58,655 nucleotides of DNA from contig CALUUA010000015.1 of NCBI GenBank assembly GCA_944323845.1, positions 1 through 58,655 of the forward strand, written 5' to 3'. This DNA comes from an uncultured Bacteroidales bacterium. GTDB taxonomy: Bacteria; Bacteroidota; Bacteroidia; Bacteroidales; UBA932. The translations under genes and the position numbers were made by a program. Below are positions 48,282 to 55,517 of this stretch, in pieces (position 1 is the stretch's first letter; each line of letters opens with the position of its first letter). The notes below the pieces were generated by a model. The model was given only the letters and a program-made list of their open reading frames with translations, searched no databases and was not told where the DNA came from.

Positions 48282-49418
48282 ATGGATTTCTACTCTAACC
48301 GTTATGTCTGGTTTGACAAGAATCTGCCATTTACCCCGAAATACTGCGAACTCATTTATGTGGAGACTGAGTACAATCGGTATCTGGACGACTTTTTCAG
48401 AAAGCTGCGGTTGCCGGCTAGTGGCTGGGAAGTATCATATCTTCCGAAAATTTCGGAATCGCTTACGGTAGAGCACCTTGCCTATATGTTTCCATATCTG
48501 CATAACCTGAGCTTGGAAGATTGCCAGTTGCCGATTACCTGCGATACACTGCTTTCGCATCTGCTTTCTGAATCCGCCGGAATCATAAGGCAGGGTCTCA
48601 TAGAATATGACGAGGCGGATGACAAGGGTCTTAGATTCAAGTATATTGAAATTCTGCCGAGCGATTATAAGAGATTATCAAGGGACTTGTATAACTACAT
48701 TTTCATCACTGAATACGATTATGCAAGTGCAGTTCCTCCGATAGGTTTCTTCAGGGAAGATGACGGGTATGCCGACAGATGTTTTGATGAAAAAATCGTG
48801 AAACTGTCAGAAGAAATATTGACCCGCGTACATCGACTTAGGTTGCTCGGGGTCAGCGAGGCGGCTATAAAGTCGCTTTTAGATGTCCCGATAGTCATCA
48901 GCCGTATGGTAATTGCGGAAGATTTCCGCATATTGCTTCCGGATTATGACATCGAAATCAAGATGCCCCCGCTTGTAAAGGCCGTCTACTTTCTGTTTCT
49001 GATGCATCCGGAGGGCATCCAGTTTTTCCAGCTGAGAAGTTACAGGGATGAGCTGCTGGAAATCTACAAGAGCCTGAATAAGCGGTCGGATTACGATGCT
49101 GTTATGAAAAGCATCGCAGATGTCACCGACCCGACAAATAATTCGATAAACGAGAAATGTACCCGCATCAGGGAGGCATTCTACAAGGAGTTCAGGAGCG
49201 ACATCGCGGAATTTTATTGTATAAACGGGGGTGGCAGGTGGAGTTATTCGCCGAAAAAGATCGAACTGGACAGGTCGAAGGTGGAGTTTGAGGACAAGGA
49301 ATTTCTGCAAGACTTGCAGAAATGCAGGACGGAGGTGAAACATACTACCTTTGTCCCGGAAGCCACCACCGACGGGTTTATGTCCAATAACTTTTCGTTC
49401 TTCAAGAATAAATACTAA
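48282..49418 (+). CDS. Uncharacterised Bacteroidales protein
   Basis: A 378-aa soluble protein with no signal peptide, preceded by a clear Shine-Dalgarno (aggaggt). I do not recognise a named domain. The C-terminal half contains MPPLVKAVYFLFLMHPEGIQFFQLRSYRDELLEIYKSL and DPTNNSINEKCTRIREAF, a helical pattern I have seen in unannotated Bacteroidales proteins. The last 43 codons plus the downstream spacer are duplicated at 52401-52747. A promoter-like TAACTTTG overlaps its stop codon. Confidence 0.7.
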   Translation: MDFYSNRYVWFDKNLPFTPKYCELIYVETEYNRYLDDFFRKLRLPASGWEVSYLPKISESLTVEHLAYMFPYLHNLSLEDCQLPITCDTLLSHLLSESAGIIRQGLIEYDEADDKGLRFKYIEILPSDYKRLSRDLYNYIFITEYDYASAVPPIGFFREDDGYADRCFDEKIVKLSEEILTRVHRLRLLGVSEAAIKSLLDVPIVISRMVIAEDFRILLPDYDIEIKMPPLVKAVYFLFLMHPEGIQFFQLRSYRDELLEIYKSLNKRSDYDAVMKSIADVTDPTNNSINEKCTRIREAFYKEFRSDIAEFYCINGGGRWSYSPKKIELDRSKVEFEDKEFLQDLQKCRTEVKHTTFVPEATTDGFMSNNFSFFKNKY

Positions 49419-49423
49419 CTTTG
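49393..49423 (+). promoter_or_regulatory. Promoter-like sequence in repeat copy 1
   Basis: TTTC (49393-49396), 19 bp, TAACTTTG (49416-49423), overlapping the preceding stop codon and identical in repeat copy 2 apart from one spacer base. It would give a transcript starting near 49430 that reads through the palindrome. Confidence 0.5.
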
Positions 49424-49429
49424 TTTTGT

Positions 49430-49636
49430 GTAGAATAGAAAAAGAAAGATGTAAAATTTAACCGGACATATTTGACATAAGGTTTTCATTTTAACCGTAA
49501 TCCTCGAAATCGCCAACTTTACAGGAACGACTACGGGTAAATGAGAAAAACCGCACCGTCGGTGTGGGCTTTCTTGTTTGTAGTCGTGGGTGTTTGGCGA
49601 TACCTGAGGATTACACAAGTTGAGCCCACATTTTTT
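49430..49636 (+). ncRNA. Candidate structured RNA/leader, copy 1
   Basis: Fold A spans 49498-49613: TAATCCTC/GAGGATTA, ATCGCCAA/TTGGCGAT, ACGACTAC/GTAGTCGT and CCGCACC/GGTGTGG nest as one long hairpin. Fold B pairs TGTGGGCT plus CTTGT (49563-49577) with ACAAG plus AGCCCACA (49615-49630), followed by six T, like a terminator. The two folds exclude each other. The element ends 13 bp before the DUF2971-like gene start, so either a small RNA or an attenuator-type leader would fit. No protein-coding capacity is convincing here. Confidence 0.5.
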
Positions 49637-49649
49637 GTTTAAAGATGAT

Positions 49650-50435
49650 ATGGAAATAAGTCAAAGCGATAGAATAACACAAGTAAAGCATTTTACTGAT
49701 AATCTGAATATATGCTTTTTGCCGTTTCAGAATAACAGTAATATCAGAATATGCTTGTCCGACAGAATGTCGGAACAGACTTGCATTTACAGGTATTCCT
49801 CATTTTCCAATCTCATGTTGATGTTGGAAGGAAAATTCAGATTGTCAAGAAGAAAGTTGTTTTCAGATCATAGGGAAGCAGGTGAATACGCCTCAGATTT
49901 TATTAAAGTGCTCTATAAAGATACCTTAGATAAACGACGGTCACGGTGTCATCAGCGGAATAAATCTCTACTTGAACTAACATCATTATTTTATGCATCC
50001 TGCTGGACTCTAAATGAACGGGAGGTGTACCCTCTCTGGAAAGCATATACTTCAAATGAATACGGAGTATTGATAAAAAGTTCGATAGAAGAATTACTGT
50101 CATCTATTCAGTTGGAACCTGGCCAGACATTATATTGCTCACCGATGCATTATGAAGAAGAAAAAAACAAATCGGATATATACGATATGCTGTTCCATAA
50201 AACTCCTGAATATGAAATAGAAAACGAATTAAGATTATATATAATATCTGAGAACCTTTTGAAGGACAACATCGAATCCACAATACTTAAAATTAACCCC
50301 GAAACTGCAATAAATGATATTATTCTTTCACCGTTCTTATCATCTGCGGAGGCAGAGTCCTTCGGGAATCTGTTGAGGAAATCGTATGAATTTCTGAGGT
50401 TCAAAATAAGTTATTCGGAAATACTTGAATATTAG
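49650..50435 (+). CDS. DUF2971-like protein
   Basis: A 261-aa soluble protein resembling DUF2971: YRYSSFSNLMLMLEGKFRLSRRKLFSD near the start, then SCWTLNEREVYPLWKAYTSNEYGVLIKS-type text (here FYASCWTLNEREVYPLWKAY), and the basic ELRLYIISENLL. The C-terminal half contains NPETAINDIILSPF. DUF2971 proteins are common in accessory and defence-like regions, but their function is unknown. The open frame continues upstream to a TTG inside the repeat; ATG at 49650 is preferred. AT-rich compared with the main chromosome. Confidence 0.72.
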   Translation: MEISQSDRITQVKHFTDNLNICFLPFQNNSNIRICLSDRMSEQTCIYRYSSFSNLMLMLEGKFRLSRRKLFSDHREAGEYASDFIKVLYKDTLDKRRSRCHQRNKSLLELTSLFYASCWTLNEREVYPLWKAYTSNEYGVLIKSSIEELLSSIQLEPGQTLYCSPMHYEEEKNKSDIYDMLFHKTPEYEIENELRLYIISENLLKDNIESTILKINPETAINDIILSPFLSSAEAESFGNLLRKSYEFLRFKISYSEILEY

Positions 50436-50453
50436 CTTGTAGTTAGTAAAATT

Positions 50454-51485
50454 ATGAAAAAACTTGCCGTACTTGTGTCGCTCGCATTAAGTGTGTGCAT
50501 TAATATTTCAGCACAGGCTTCGTATATGCATGAGGCCGCAGAAGACTCAGAAGGTGGAGGAATTTTGGGGGTACTGTCTCTTTTGATTTTTATCGGTGTC
50601 GGTACTTTGATAAGTAACTTATTTTCAAATGAAAATCCGAAACCGAAAAGCAATAGATATAAAAAGAACATTGATGGTAATATAAACTTACACACAGAAT
50701 ACTCCTGTCAAAGACCGAAAACGGAAGCGGCAGAAGAAAAGAGCAAACAAATATTAGCTGGTAATTCAGATAAATTGGCAGAAGAAAAACGACTTTATAG
50801 AAAGCGAGTCATTGATACATACGCAAGAGAAACAGAATGCTTTGGTTTTTTAGGGGGAGAAATACTGATTATTAAGGAGGACGGTGAATACCATTTTTTA
50901 GACTATCTTCACGATGAAAGACATATAATACTACGGGATTATATTAAAGAAAACATTCCAGAAAATTGGACAAGTAAGTCTATTCGTTTTGATTGGCTTA
51001 TGTTCGATTTTTACATGGGTGTATATAGTGATGAGTTTCCTTCTTTTAATCTGCTTGAGAAAGCTAATGTTGAGCCTAACGATTTTTTAGGAGGGAAACT
51101 TGCGGCAATTAAAGCATATTACAGCATACTAGATGGGAAACTTCATAGATATCCAATAGTACATAGAGTGGATTTTTTTATGAGTATTGGTTTGGAAGAG
51201 ACTATATTGCTGCATAAAATCATACAAAGGCCAATGGAGGCAGAAGATTGGTTTGATATGCAAGTCATGCGAAATAGAGGTCTTAAAACTTACGATGAAT
51301 ATAGAAAGTACAGAAATTCAGCGGGACAGTGGCATGAGGAGGAAGACGGATGGTATGATAAATTTTATGGATATCTTGCCCCAACGCTTGAAGAGGCTCG
51401 GGCAGTTTTTATTAGAAAAGAGGGGTGTTCGTATCCCGAAGCTTCAAAAGCGGTTAAAAGTATCAAATGGGAATATGATGGTTAA
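50454..51485 (+). CDS. Hypothetical membrane-anchored protein
   Basis: A 343-aa protein with a signal peptide (ending ISAQA, about residue 23), one transmembrane segment (about 38-60, GVLSLLIFIGVGTLISNLF), a charged linker and an unrecognised soluble domain of ~240 residues rich in Glu, Tyr and Trp. It follows the DUF2971-like gene by 18 nt. AT-rich. Function unknown. Confidence 0.65.
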   Translation: MKKLAVLVSLALSVCINISAQASYMHEAAEDSEGGGILGVLSLLIFIGVGTLISNLFSNENPKPKSNRYKKNIDGNINLHTEYSCQRPKTEAAEEKSKQILAGNSDKLAEEKRLYRKRVIDTYARETECFGFLGGEILIIKEDGEYHFLDYLHDERHIILRDYIKENIPENWTSKSIRFDWLMFDFYMGVYSDEFPSFNLLEKANVEPNDFLGGKLAAIKAYYSILDGKLHRYPIVHRVDFFMSIGLEETILLHKIIQRPMEAEDWFDMQVMRNRGLKTYDEYRKYRNSAGQWHEEEDGWYDKFYGYLAPTLEEARAVFIRKEGCSYPEASKAVKSIKWEYDG

Positions 51486-51492
51486 ATAAGAA

Positions 51493-51710
51493 ATGGCCAA
51501 TGAAGACAAAAACGATAATCTGCCTTGCGGTCGCGTGGGCGGCTGTAGGGACTGGATGCGAGAAAAGTGGGCTGGAGATGTTGCCTTTTAATATTCTGCG
51601 TGATTATTTTCCCGCCTATGATATTATATGTCATATACAGTATCAATAAATCCAAAGAACTTCAGAAAAAAAGAGAAGAAGCTATACGGTTCTATGACGT
51701 CAAACTTTAA
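51493..51710 (+). pseudogene. Frameshifted small membrane protein gene
   Basis: From ATG 51493 one frame reads MANEDKNDNLPCGRVGGCRD and on to a stop at 51591. A second frame then continues without interruption as CCLLIFCVIIFPPMILYVIY and a charged tail ending YDVKL at 51710, a typical transmembrane helix plus cytoplasmic tail. Together they look like one small membrane protein split by a frameshift near 51570-51580. A third frame (51500-51649) could alternatively encode a lipoprotein-like peptide starting MKTKTIICLAVAWAAVGTGC, which I consider less likely. Intact or not cannot be settled here. Confidence 0.45.
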
Positions 51711-51741
51711 ATTCCGGAAGGCATAATGTTGAAATTAGCCC

Positions 51742-52056
51742 CTATCTGTCCTTGTCTCTCAGATTGTCAATGTTTTTCTTGGAATATGCCTCGCCACGTA
51801 ATAGCAGGTATTGAAACAGAGCAGTATCATCCTTGATCTGCACGTGGAAAATAAAGAATGCCCTGTAGTTTCCCATGCGGATACGATATACATAATTAAA
51901 TCCTGTCAGTTTCTTACAATCTGTTATATCGGCAACAGACACGGATTTTTCAACTTCCAGGATAATTTCCCGCAGAGAATCTTTCATTTTTCCGGAAAGA
52001 CGGGACGCAGCTTTGATAAAAGATTTTGAGAAAGCTACTTTCATATTCCGAGCCAT
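51742..52056 (-). CDS. RelE/ParE family toxin
   Basis: A 104-aa toxin-like protein of the RelE/ParE superfamily. It has the N-terminal helix pair FSKSFIKAASRLSGKMKDSLREIILEV, the LTGFNYVYRIRMGNYRAFFIFHV strands and a C-terminal helix. RelE-type toxins cleave mRNA on the ribosome, whereas ParE types poison gyrase; this sequence does not decide between them. Its start overlaps the antitoxin end by 16 nt, the usual arrangement with the antitoxin first. Confidence 0.8.
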   Translation of the reverse strand: MARNMKVAFSKSFIKAASRLSGKMKDSLREIILEVEKSVSVADITDCKKLTGFNYVYRIRMGNYRAFFIFHVQIKDDTALFQYLLLRGEAYSKKNIDNLRDKDR

Positions 52057-52298
52057 TTGCGAAACTTCATCTGCTCTTCGGTACTGGCCGGTTCCAATCC
52101 TTCAGGGTCGTTCTCTGACAACCACTTATATGCCTTATCATCATCCATGGATGCAAGCATTTCCTCAGCATCTTTTACCAACAGATTTTCGATATACCTT
52201 TTCAAATTCGTGCTTTGGGCTGCGGCTTTCACTGACAGACATTTAAATACATCTTCAGGAATATCTATCACTTTTCTTTTTGTTGCAAACGTTTCCAT
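52041..52298 (-). CDS. Antitoxin partner of RelE/ParE toxin
   Basis: An 85-aa protein starting METFATKRKVIDIPEDVFKC, with an N-terminal ribbon-helix-helix-like segment (VIDIPEDVFKCLSVKAAAQSTNLKRYIENLLV) and an acidic C-terminal half (SENDPEGLEPASTEEQMKFRKWLGI) that would wrap the toxin. The frame is open far upstream, but the AT-rich operator-like repeats at 52323-52358 lie there, so this start is preferred. Confidence 0.78.
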   Translation of the reverse strand: METFATKRKVIDIPEDVFKCLSVKAAAQSTNLKRYIENLLVKDAEEMLASMDDDKAYKWLSENDPEGLEPASTEEQMKFRKWLGI

Positions 52299-52322
52299 AA
52301 ATTTTCGTTTTGACAAAGGTAA

Positions 52323-52358
52323 ACAATATATACGATATATACAATATATACGATATAT
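52323..52358. promoter_or_regulatory. Tandem operator-like repeats of toxin-antitoxin operon
   Basis: Two adjacent 18-bp copies of caatatatacgatatata (the second ends in g), each with the palindrome TATAT-ACG-ATATA, 25 bp upstream of the antitoxin start. Likely binding sites for the ribbon-helix-helix antitoxin in autoregulation. Confidence 0.6.
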
Positions 52359-52401
52359 GCTTCTCAATAACAAGTTACGATAAAATGTCAGGAAAACATG
52401 T

Positions 52402-52530
52402 GAGGACAAAACATTTCTGCAAGTCTTGCAGAAATTCAGGACGGAGGTGAAACATACTACCTTTGTCCCGGAAGCCCCCACCGACGGTTTTATGTCCAAT
52501 AACTTTTCATTCTTCAAGAATAAATACTAA
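52402..52530 (+). pseudogene. 3' fragment of the 48282 gene
   Basis: Forty-two codons in frame, corresponding to the C terminus of the protein at 48282-49418 (read here as TFLQVLQKFRTEVKHTTFVP and ending FKNKY), with the stop conserved. No start or upstream homology exists, so it is a displaced gene end, not a gene. Confidence 0.85.
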
Positions 52531-52540
52531 CTTTGTTTTG

Positions 52541-52747
52541 TGTAGAATAGAAAAAGAAAGATGTAAAATTTTACCGGACATATTTGACATAAGGTTTTCA
52601 TTTTAACCGTAATCCTCGAAATCGCCAAATTTAAAGGAACGACTACGGATAAATGAGAAAACCGCACCGTCGGTGTGGGCTTTCTTGTTTGTAGTCGTGG
52701 GTGTTTGGCGATACCTGAGGATTGCACAAGTTGAGCCCACATTTTTT
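52541..52747 (+). ncRNA. Candidate structured RNA/leader, copy 2
   Basis: Same two alternative folds as copy 1. The long hairpin is 52610-52723. The terminator-like fold uses TGTGGGCT (52673-52680) and AGCCCACA followed by six T. Most differences between copies fall in loops or unpaired stretches, and all stem arms listed for copy 1 are retained. It lies 33 bp upstream of the exported-protein gene at 52781. Confidence 0.5.
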
Positions 52748-52780
52748 ATAATAAATGATTTGACTTTTTAATTACGGATT

Positions 52781-53572
52781 ATGAATAAAATAGTACTGTT
52801 AATTATAGGGTTGTTAATATATGCCAATGCTTTTGCTCAAAATTCTATTTTGTATCGTGTGGACAGAAATGATATTACGTTATCAAATGTAGAAATACGT
52901 ATTTTACCGACTCAATATGCGCCGGATAATTCCCTATGTGTTGTAATGGTTGATGATAAACAACTAAATAAAAATATAGGAACTGTTTTAGGAATGCAAC
53001 GGTATTTGTCCAAAGCAGAACTCCTTGAAATCGTTAACGATATTCTGCACACCAATGGATATCATGAAATGGATATTAAACTTACTGAAACTTCTGTTAT
53101 TTTAGGTCTTTTCTGGGGAGATTCATATTTGTCATGTTTGTCAACATTGAAACGGTACGGATATAATATAATGGAAGATCAAGATGACGGTTCGATATCT
53201 TGCACTGGAGACATAGTGATAAATGACGTGAATTATAATTACATGAAACTTAAATTTTCTCCAGAATCAAGAGGATTGTCTTCTATACAATTAGTGCTGA
53301 ATTTTACAAATAATTCTATATCAGAAGCAACGCATCAATTTTTTGACATTATACGACCTTTCAAGAAATCAGGACGATATAAAGAGATGGATTTGCCTGA
53401 AACTGGTAATACTATACTACAATGTGCTTTATATGAACAAGATGGCATATATCAAAATTTGCGGGTAGCCGCATCATTGCTGTTCGCACCTGAAATCAGC
53501 GGCTATACGATATTGCTTGCTTTTTATGATAAACATGAGCTAAGCATAATTCCGGATGAATTCTGTCAGTAA
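52781..53572 (+). CDS. Hypothetical exported protein
   Basis: A 263-aa protein with a signal peptide (cleavage after ANAFAQ, about residue 19) and no recognised domain. Mixed alpha/beta, AT-rich codon use. It begins just after repeat copy 2 and is followed 11 nt later by another exported protein, so 52781-55354 may be one operon. Function unknown. Confidence 0.65.
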   Translation: MNKIVLLIIGLLIYANAFAQNSILYRVDRNDITLSNVEIRILPTQYAPDNSLCVVMVDDKQLNKNIGTVLGMQRYLSKAELLEIVNDILHTNGYHEMDIKLTETSVILGLFWGDSYLSCLSTLKRYGYNIMEDQDDGSISCTGDIVINDVNYNYMKLKFSPESRGLSSIQLVLNFTNNSISEATHQFFDIIRPFKKSGRYKEMDLPETGNTILQCALYEQDGIYQNLRVAASLLFAPEISGYTILLAFYDKHELSIIPDEFCQ

Positions 53573-53583
53573 ATAACTTAACT

Positions 53584-54363
53584 GTGAAATATAAGCAATT
53601 ATTTAAGTCGTATATGGATGCATTAAAGAACATAATTTTCAAGTATAATAAACTGATATTTTATGTGATTATTTCTTGCTTATTTATGTTTTCTTCTTCG
53701 AGTAAGATTTATTCGCAAAACAATTTTACTCCCTTGAAAGAGTTCAAAATCATAGGTATTGGTGTGCAGTATGATTCACAACCTTTTAAATGGATCTGTC
53801 AACTCAATGGGTTTGTATATGGAAGAATGGATTACGGTATATATAAGCAACGTGGATTTTTTTTCGCTGTGACATTAGATAATGCTCTGATGGGAGAAGG
53901 CGTTATGATGTTTGAGACTATATCATTTAATGATTTTACGGCGATACAAAGCAATAATTCAGAAAATATCGGCATAAAAGGTAGATTAAAGCAAATGGAT
54001 TATAACAATATTGTAGACTTTTCATTTTATCACAATACAACAGACATCAACACTTATTTCTTGTCAATAGCACAACCATACCAAGGACAATATGTCACTA
54101 TGTTGTATATACTATATCATGAAGACGAATTTCAAAGTAATAACAACTCTTTCATAAAAAAGGAGCACCAAACAATATCAATAGAAGTAGGTGAGATATA
54201 TAAAATGTTTGATACATCAGAGAATTCATGGTGGGAATCAGACGATCCTAATATAGCTTCTATAACTAAAGATGGGTTTGTAAAAGGAATATCACCGGGC
54301 AAAGCTTATATATGGGAACATATCAATTCTGAAGTTAAATTATATTTCATAACTGTCAAATAG
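53584..54363 (+). CDS. Exported protein with Big2-like C-terminal domain
   Basis: A 259-aa protein from a GTG start; ATG at 53614 (249 aa) is an alternative. A hydrophobic signal/anchor lies at about residues 22-40 (LIFYVIISCLFMFSSSSKIYSQ). The last ~60 residues resemble a bacterial Ig-like group 2 repeat (WWESDDPNIASITKDGFVKGISPGKAYI). The middle has no recognised fold. Likely periplasmic or surface. AT-rich. Confidence 0.6.
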   Translation: MKYKQLFKSYMDALKNIIFKYNKLIFYVIISCLFMFSSSSKIYSQNNFTPLKEFKIIGIGVQYDSQPFKWICQLNGFVYGRMDYGIYKQRGFFFAVTLDNALMGEGVMMFETISFNDFTAIQSNNSENIGIKGRLKQMDYNNIVDFSFYHNTTDINTYFLSIAQPYQGQYVTMLYILYHEDEFQSNNNSFIKKEHQTISIEVGEIYKMFDTSENSWWESDDPNIASITKDGFVKGISPGKAYIWEHINSEVKLYFITVK

Positions 54364-54371
54364 AATAAATT

Positions 54372-55001
54372 ATGGAAACACAAAATCGCTGCTTGTCATT
54401 GTTATTTTTTTGTATAATTATTTCATCATGCAATGAAGGTAAGTTACCGGAAAACAAATTTATTAAAGAAGATAGGACTATTCAATGTTTTGAATGGACA
54501 AATTGCGATATACAAGCTGATGCTTCAAGCTGTTTTGATGATTCCAAATGTACATTTTTTCCACAGATTTCATTTAAGATATATAATTATAGCAACAATA
54601 TAATGTTCAATCCGTCTTATAGAAATGATACATTTATCCCATTAAGCGCGCCTCGTATTGTCTATTCTGTTCTTGATAAACCAGACTATTCAAATTTAAG
54701 AATAAGTACGGATAAAAAATATGGAAGTTATGGGATTGTCAATGTCAATTTGTCAGGTAAATCATACCAAAATGTGTTAGTATCACCTATAGCATTAGAA
54801 ATAATGACCGAAAACGATTCGGTAAATGAAACAAGAGGATTAATATATGTAAGAGTGGAACATCCAAATGAAGGAGTATATAATGATTATATTTTTGCCG
54901 GTAATGCTGCAGTGACGAATCTTATTGAATATAACTACAAATATCTTGAGAAACAATCAATGATATGGTTTAGCCCTAATTTCTTTACAAAAAAATTATA
55001 A
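54372..55001 (+). CDS. Hypothetical lipoprotein
   Basis: A 209-aa lipoprotein (IIISSCNEGK, Cys about residue 20) with no recognised domain; beta-rich with several aromatic residues. It starts 8 nt after the previous gene and is AT-rich. Function unknown. Confidence 0.6.
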   Translation: METQNRCLSLLFFCIIISSCNEGKLPENKFIKEDRTIQCFEWTNCDIQADASSCFDDSKCTFFPQISFKIYNYSNNIMFNPSYRNDTFIPLSAPRIVYSVLDKPDYSNLRISTDKKYGSYGIVNVNLSGKSYQNVLVSPIALEIMTENDSVNETRGLIYVRVEHPNEGVYNDYIFAGNAAVTNLIEYNYKYLEKQSMIWFSPNFFTKKL

Positions 55002-55012
55002 TATTTTCAATT

Positions 55013-55354
55013 ATGAAAAGTATTATATCATTTCTTCAGGTGCATACATACGATATTACAGGGGTAGGCAGCGCTGATGAAATCAATCAAGCATTGACTA
55101 TCGGTTTACCGATTATCGGAGTTGCAATTTTATGTCTGTTCCTTTTTAATAATGGAGAAAAATCGGTCTTTAATCATGCCGGATGTTTGGTATATATAGG
55201 TCCCATACTATTTGTCGTTGGTCTTATTGCACTCATTCCTTTGCTGACTTGGTTAGAATTCGGAATCAATATTCTAATTGTCATATTGATTGCCATTGCT
55301 CCGATAATTTGGATTATAAGTCTTCTTTTCAAAAAGAGAAATGATAGCAAATAA
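55013..55354 (+). CDS. Small integral membrane protein
   Basis: A 113-aa protein with three predicted transmembrane helices (about 29-46, 58-80 and 83-107) and a basic C terminus (FKKRNDSK). No family recognised. It follows the lipoprotein by 11 nt, suggesting one transcript from 52781. Confidence 0.55.
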   Translation: MKSIISFLQVHTYDITGVGSADEINQALTIGLPIIGVAILCLFLFNNGEKSVFNHAGCLVYIGPILFVVGLIALIPLLTWLEFGINILIVILIAIAPIIWIISLLFKKRNDSK

Positions 55355-55371
55355 ATTCAATTAAATCTGAA

Positions 55372-55503
55372 ATGTCAAACTTTAAATTCCCGAAGCTCTG
55401 GTCTGTGATGAAAGTCATTATCCGATTGTTATGTTATACTGCATTGTTTCTGAAAGTATCGTGCATAATTCTCGTTTTGCTGGGCTATTATAACTGTGAA
55501 TAG
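55372..55503 (+). CDS. Possible 43-aa membrane peptide
   Basis: ATG 55372 opens a 43-codon frame (MSNFKFPKLWSVMKVIIRLL and a hydrophobic second half ending GYYNCE). The first ~25 bp, tgtcaaactttaaattcc plus flanks, recur at 51696-51720 after the frameshifted small gene, where the frame stops after about eight codons. Coding status is uncertain. Confidence 0.35.
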   Translation: MSNFKFPKLWSVMKVIIRLLCYTALFLKVSCIILVLLGYYNCE

Positions 55504-55517
55504 TTCTTGAAAATGTT

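Larger units (their letters stand above)
49289..49636 (+). repeat. 345-bp direct repeat, copy 1
   Basis: Covers the 3' end of the gene at 48282, a promoter-like sequence, a ~116-nt palindrome and an AGCCCACA-T6 end. Copy 2 is at 52401-52747, with roughly 15 differences counted by eye, and both copies stop matching immediately after the T-run. The 231-bp gap between the 48282 and 49650 genes consists of this element and a short leader. Confidence 0.9.
52401..52747 (+). repeat. 345-bp direct repeat, copy 2
   Basis: Second copy of 49289-49636, with about 15 substitutions and one single-base deletion counted by eye. It includes the 3' fragment of the 48282 gene, the promoter-like boxes, the palindrome (52610-52723) and the AGCCCACA-T6 end. 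It fills most of the 482-bp gap between the antitoxin start and the gene at 52781. Confidence 0.9.

Noticed and set aside
49415..49618. Minus-strand open frame in the repeat, with a matching frame at 52527-52742
   Set aside because: The two frames share sequence only because the DNA is duplicated. The translation is low-complexity, crosses the palindrome and has no start signal, so a structured RNA or DNA element explains it better.
52323..52358. CRISPR-like repeat
   Set aside because: Only two adjacent 18-bp units without spacers. It fits an operator upstream of the antitoxin.
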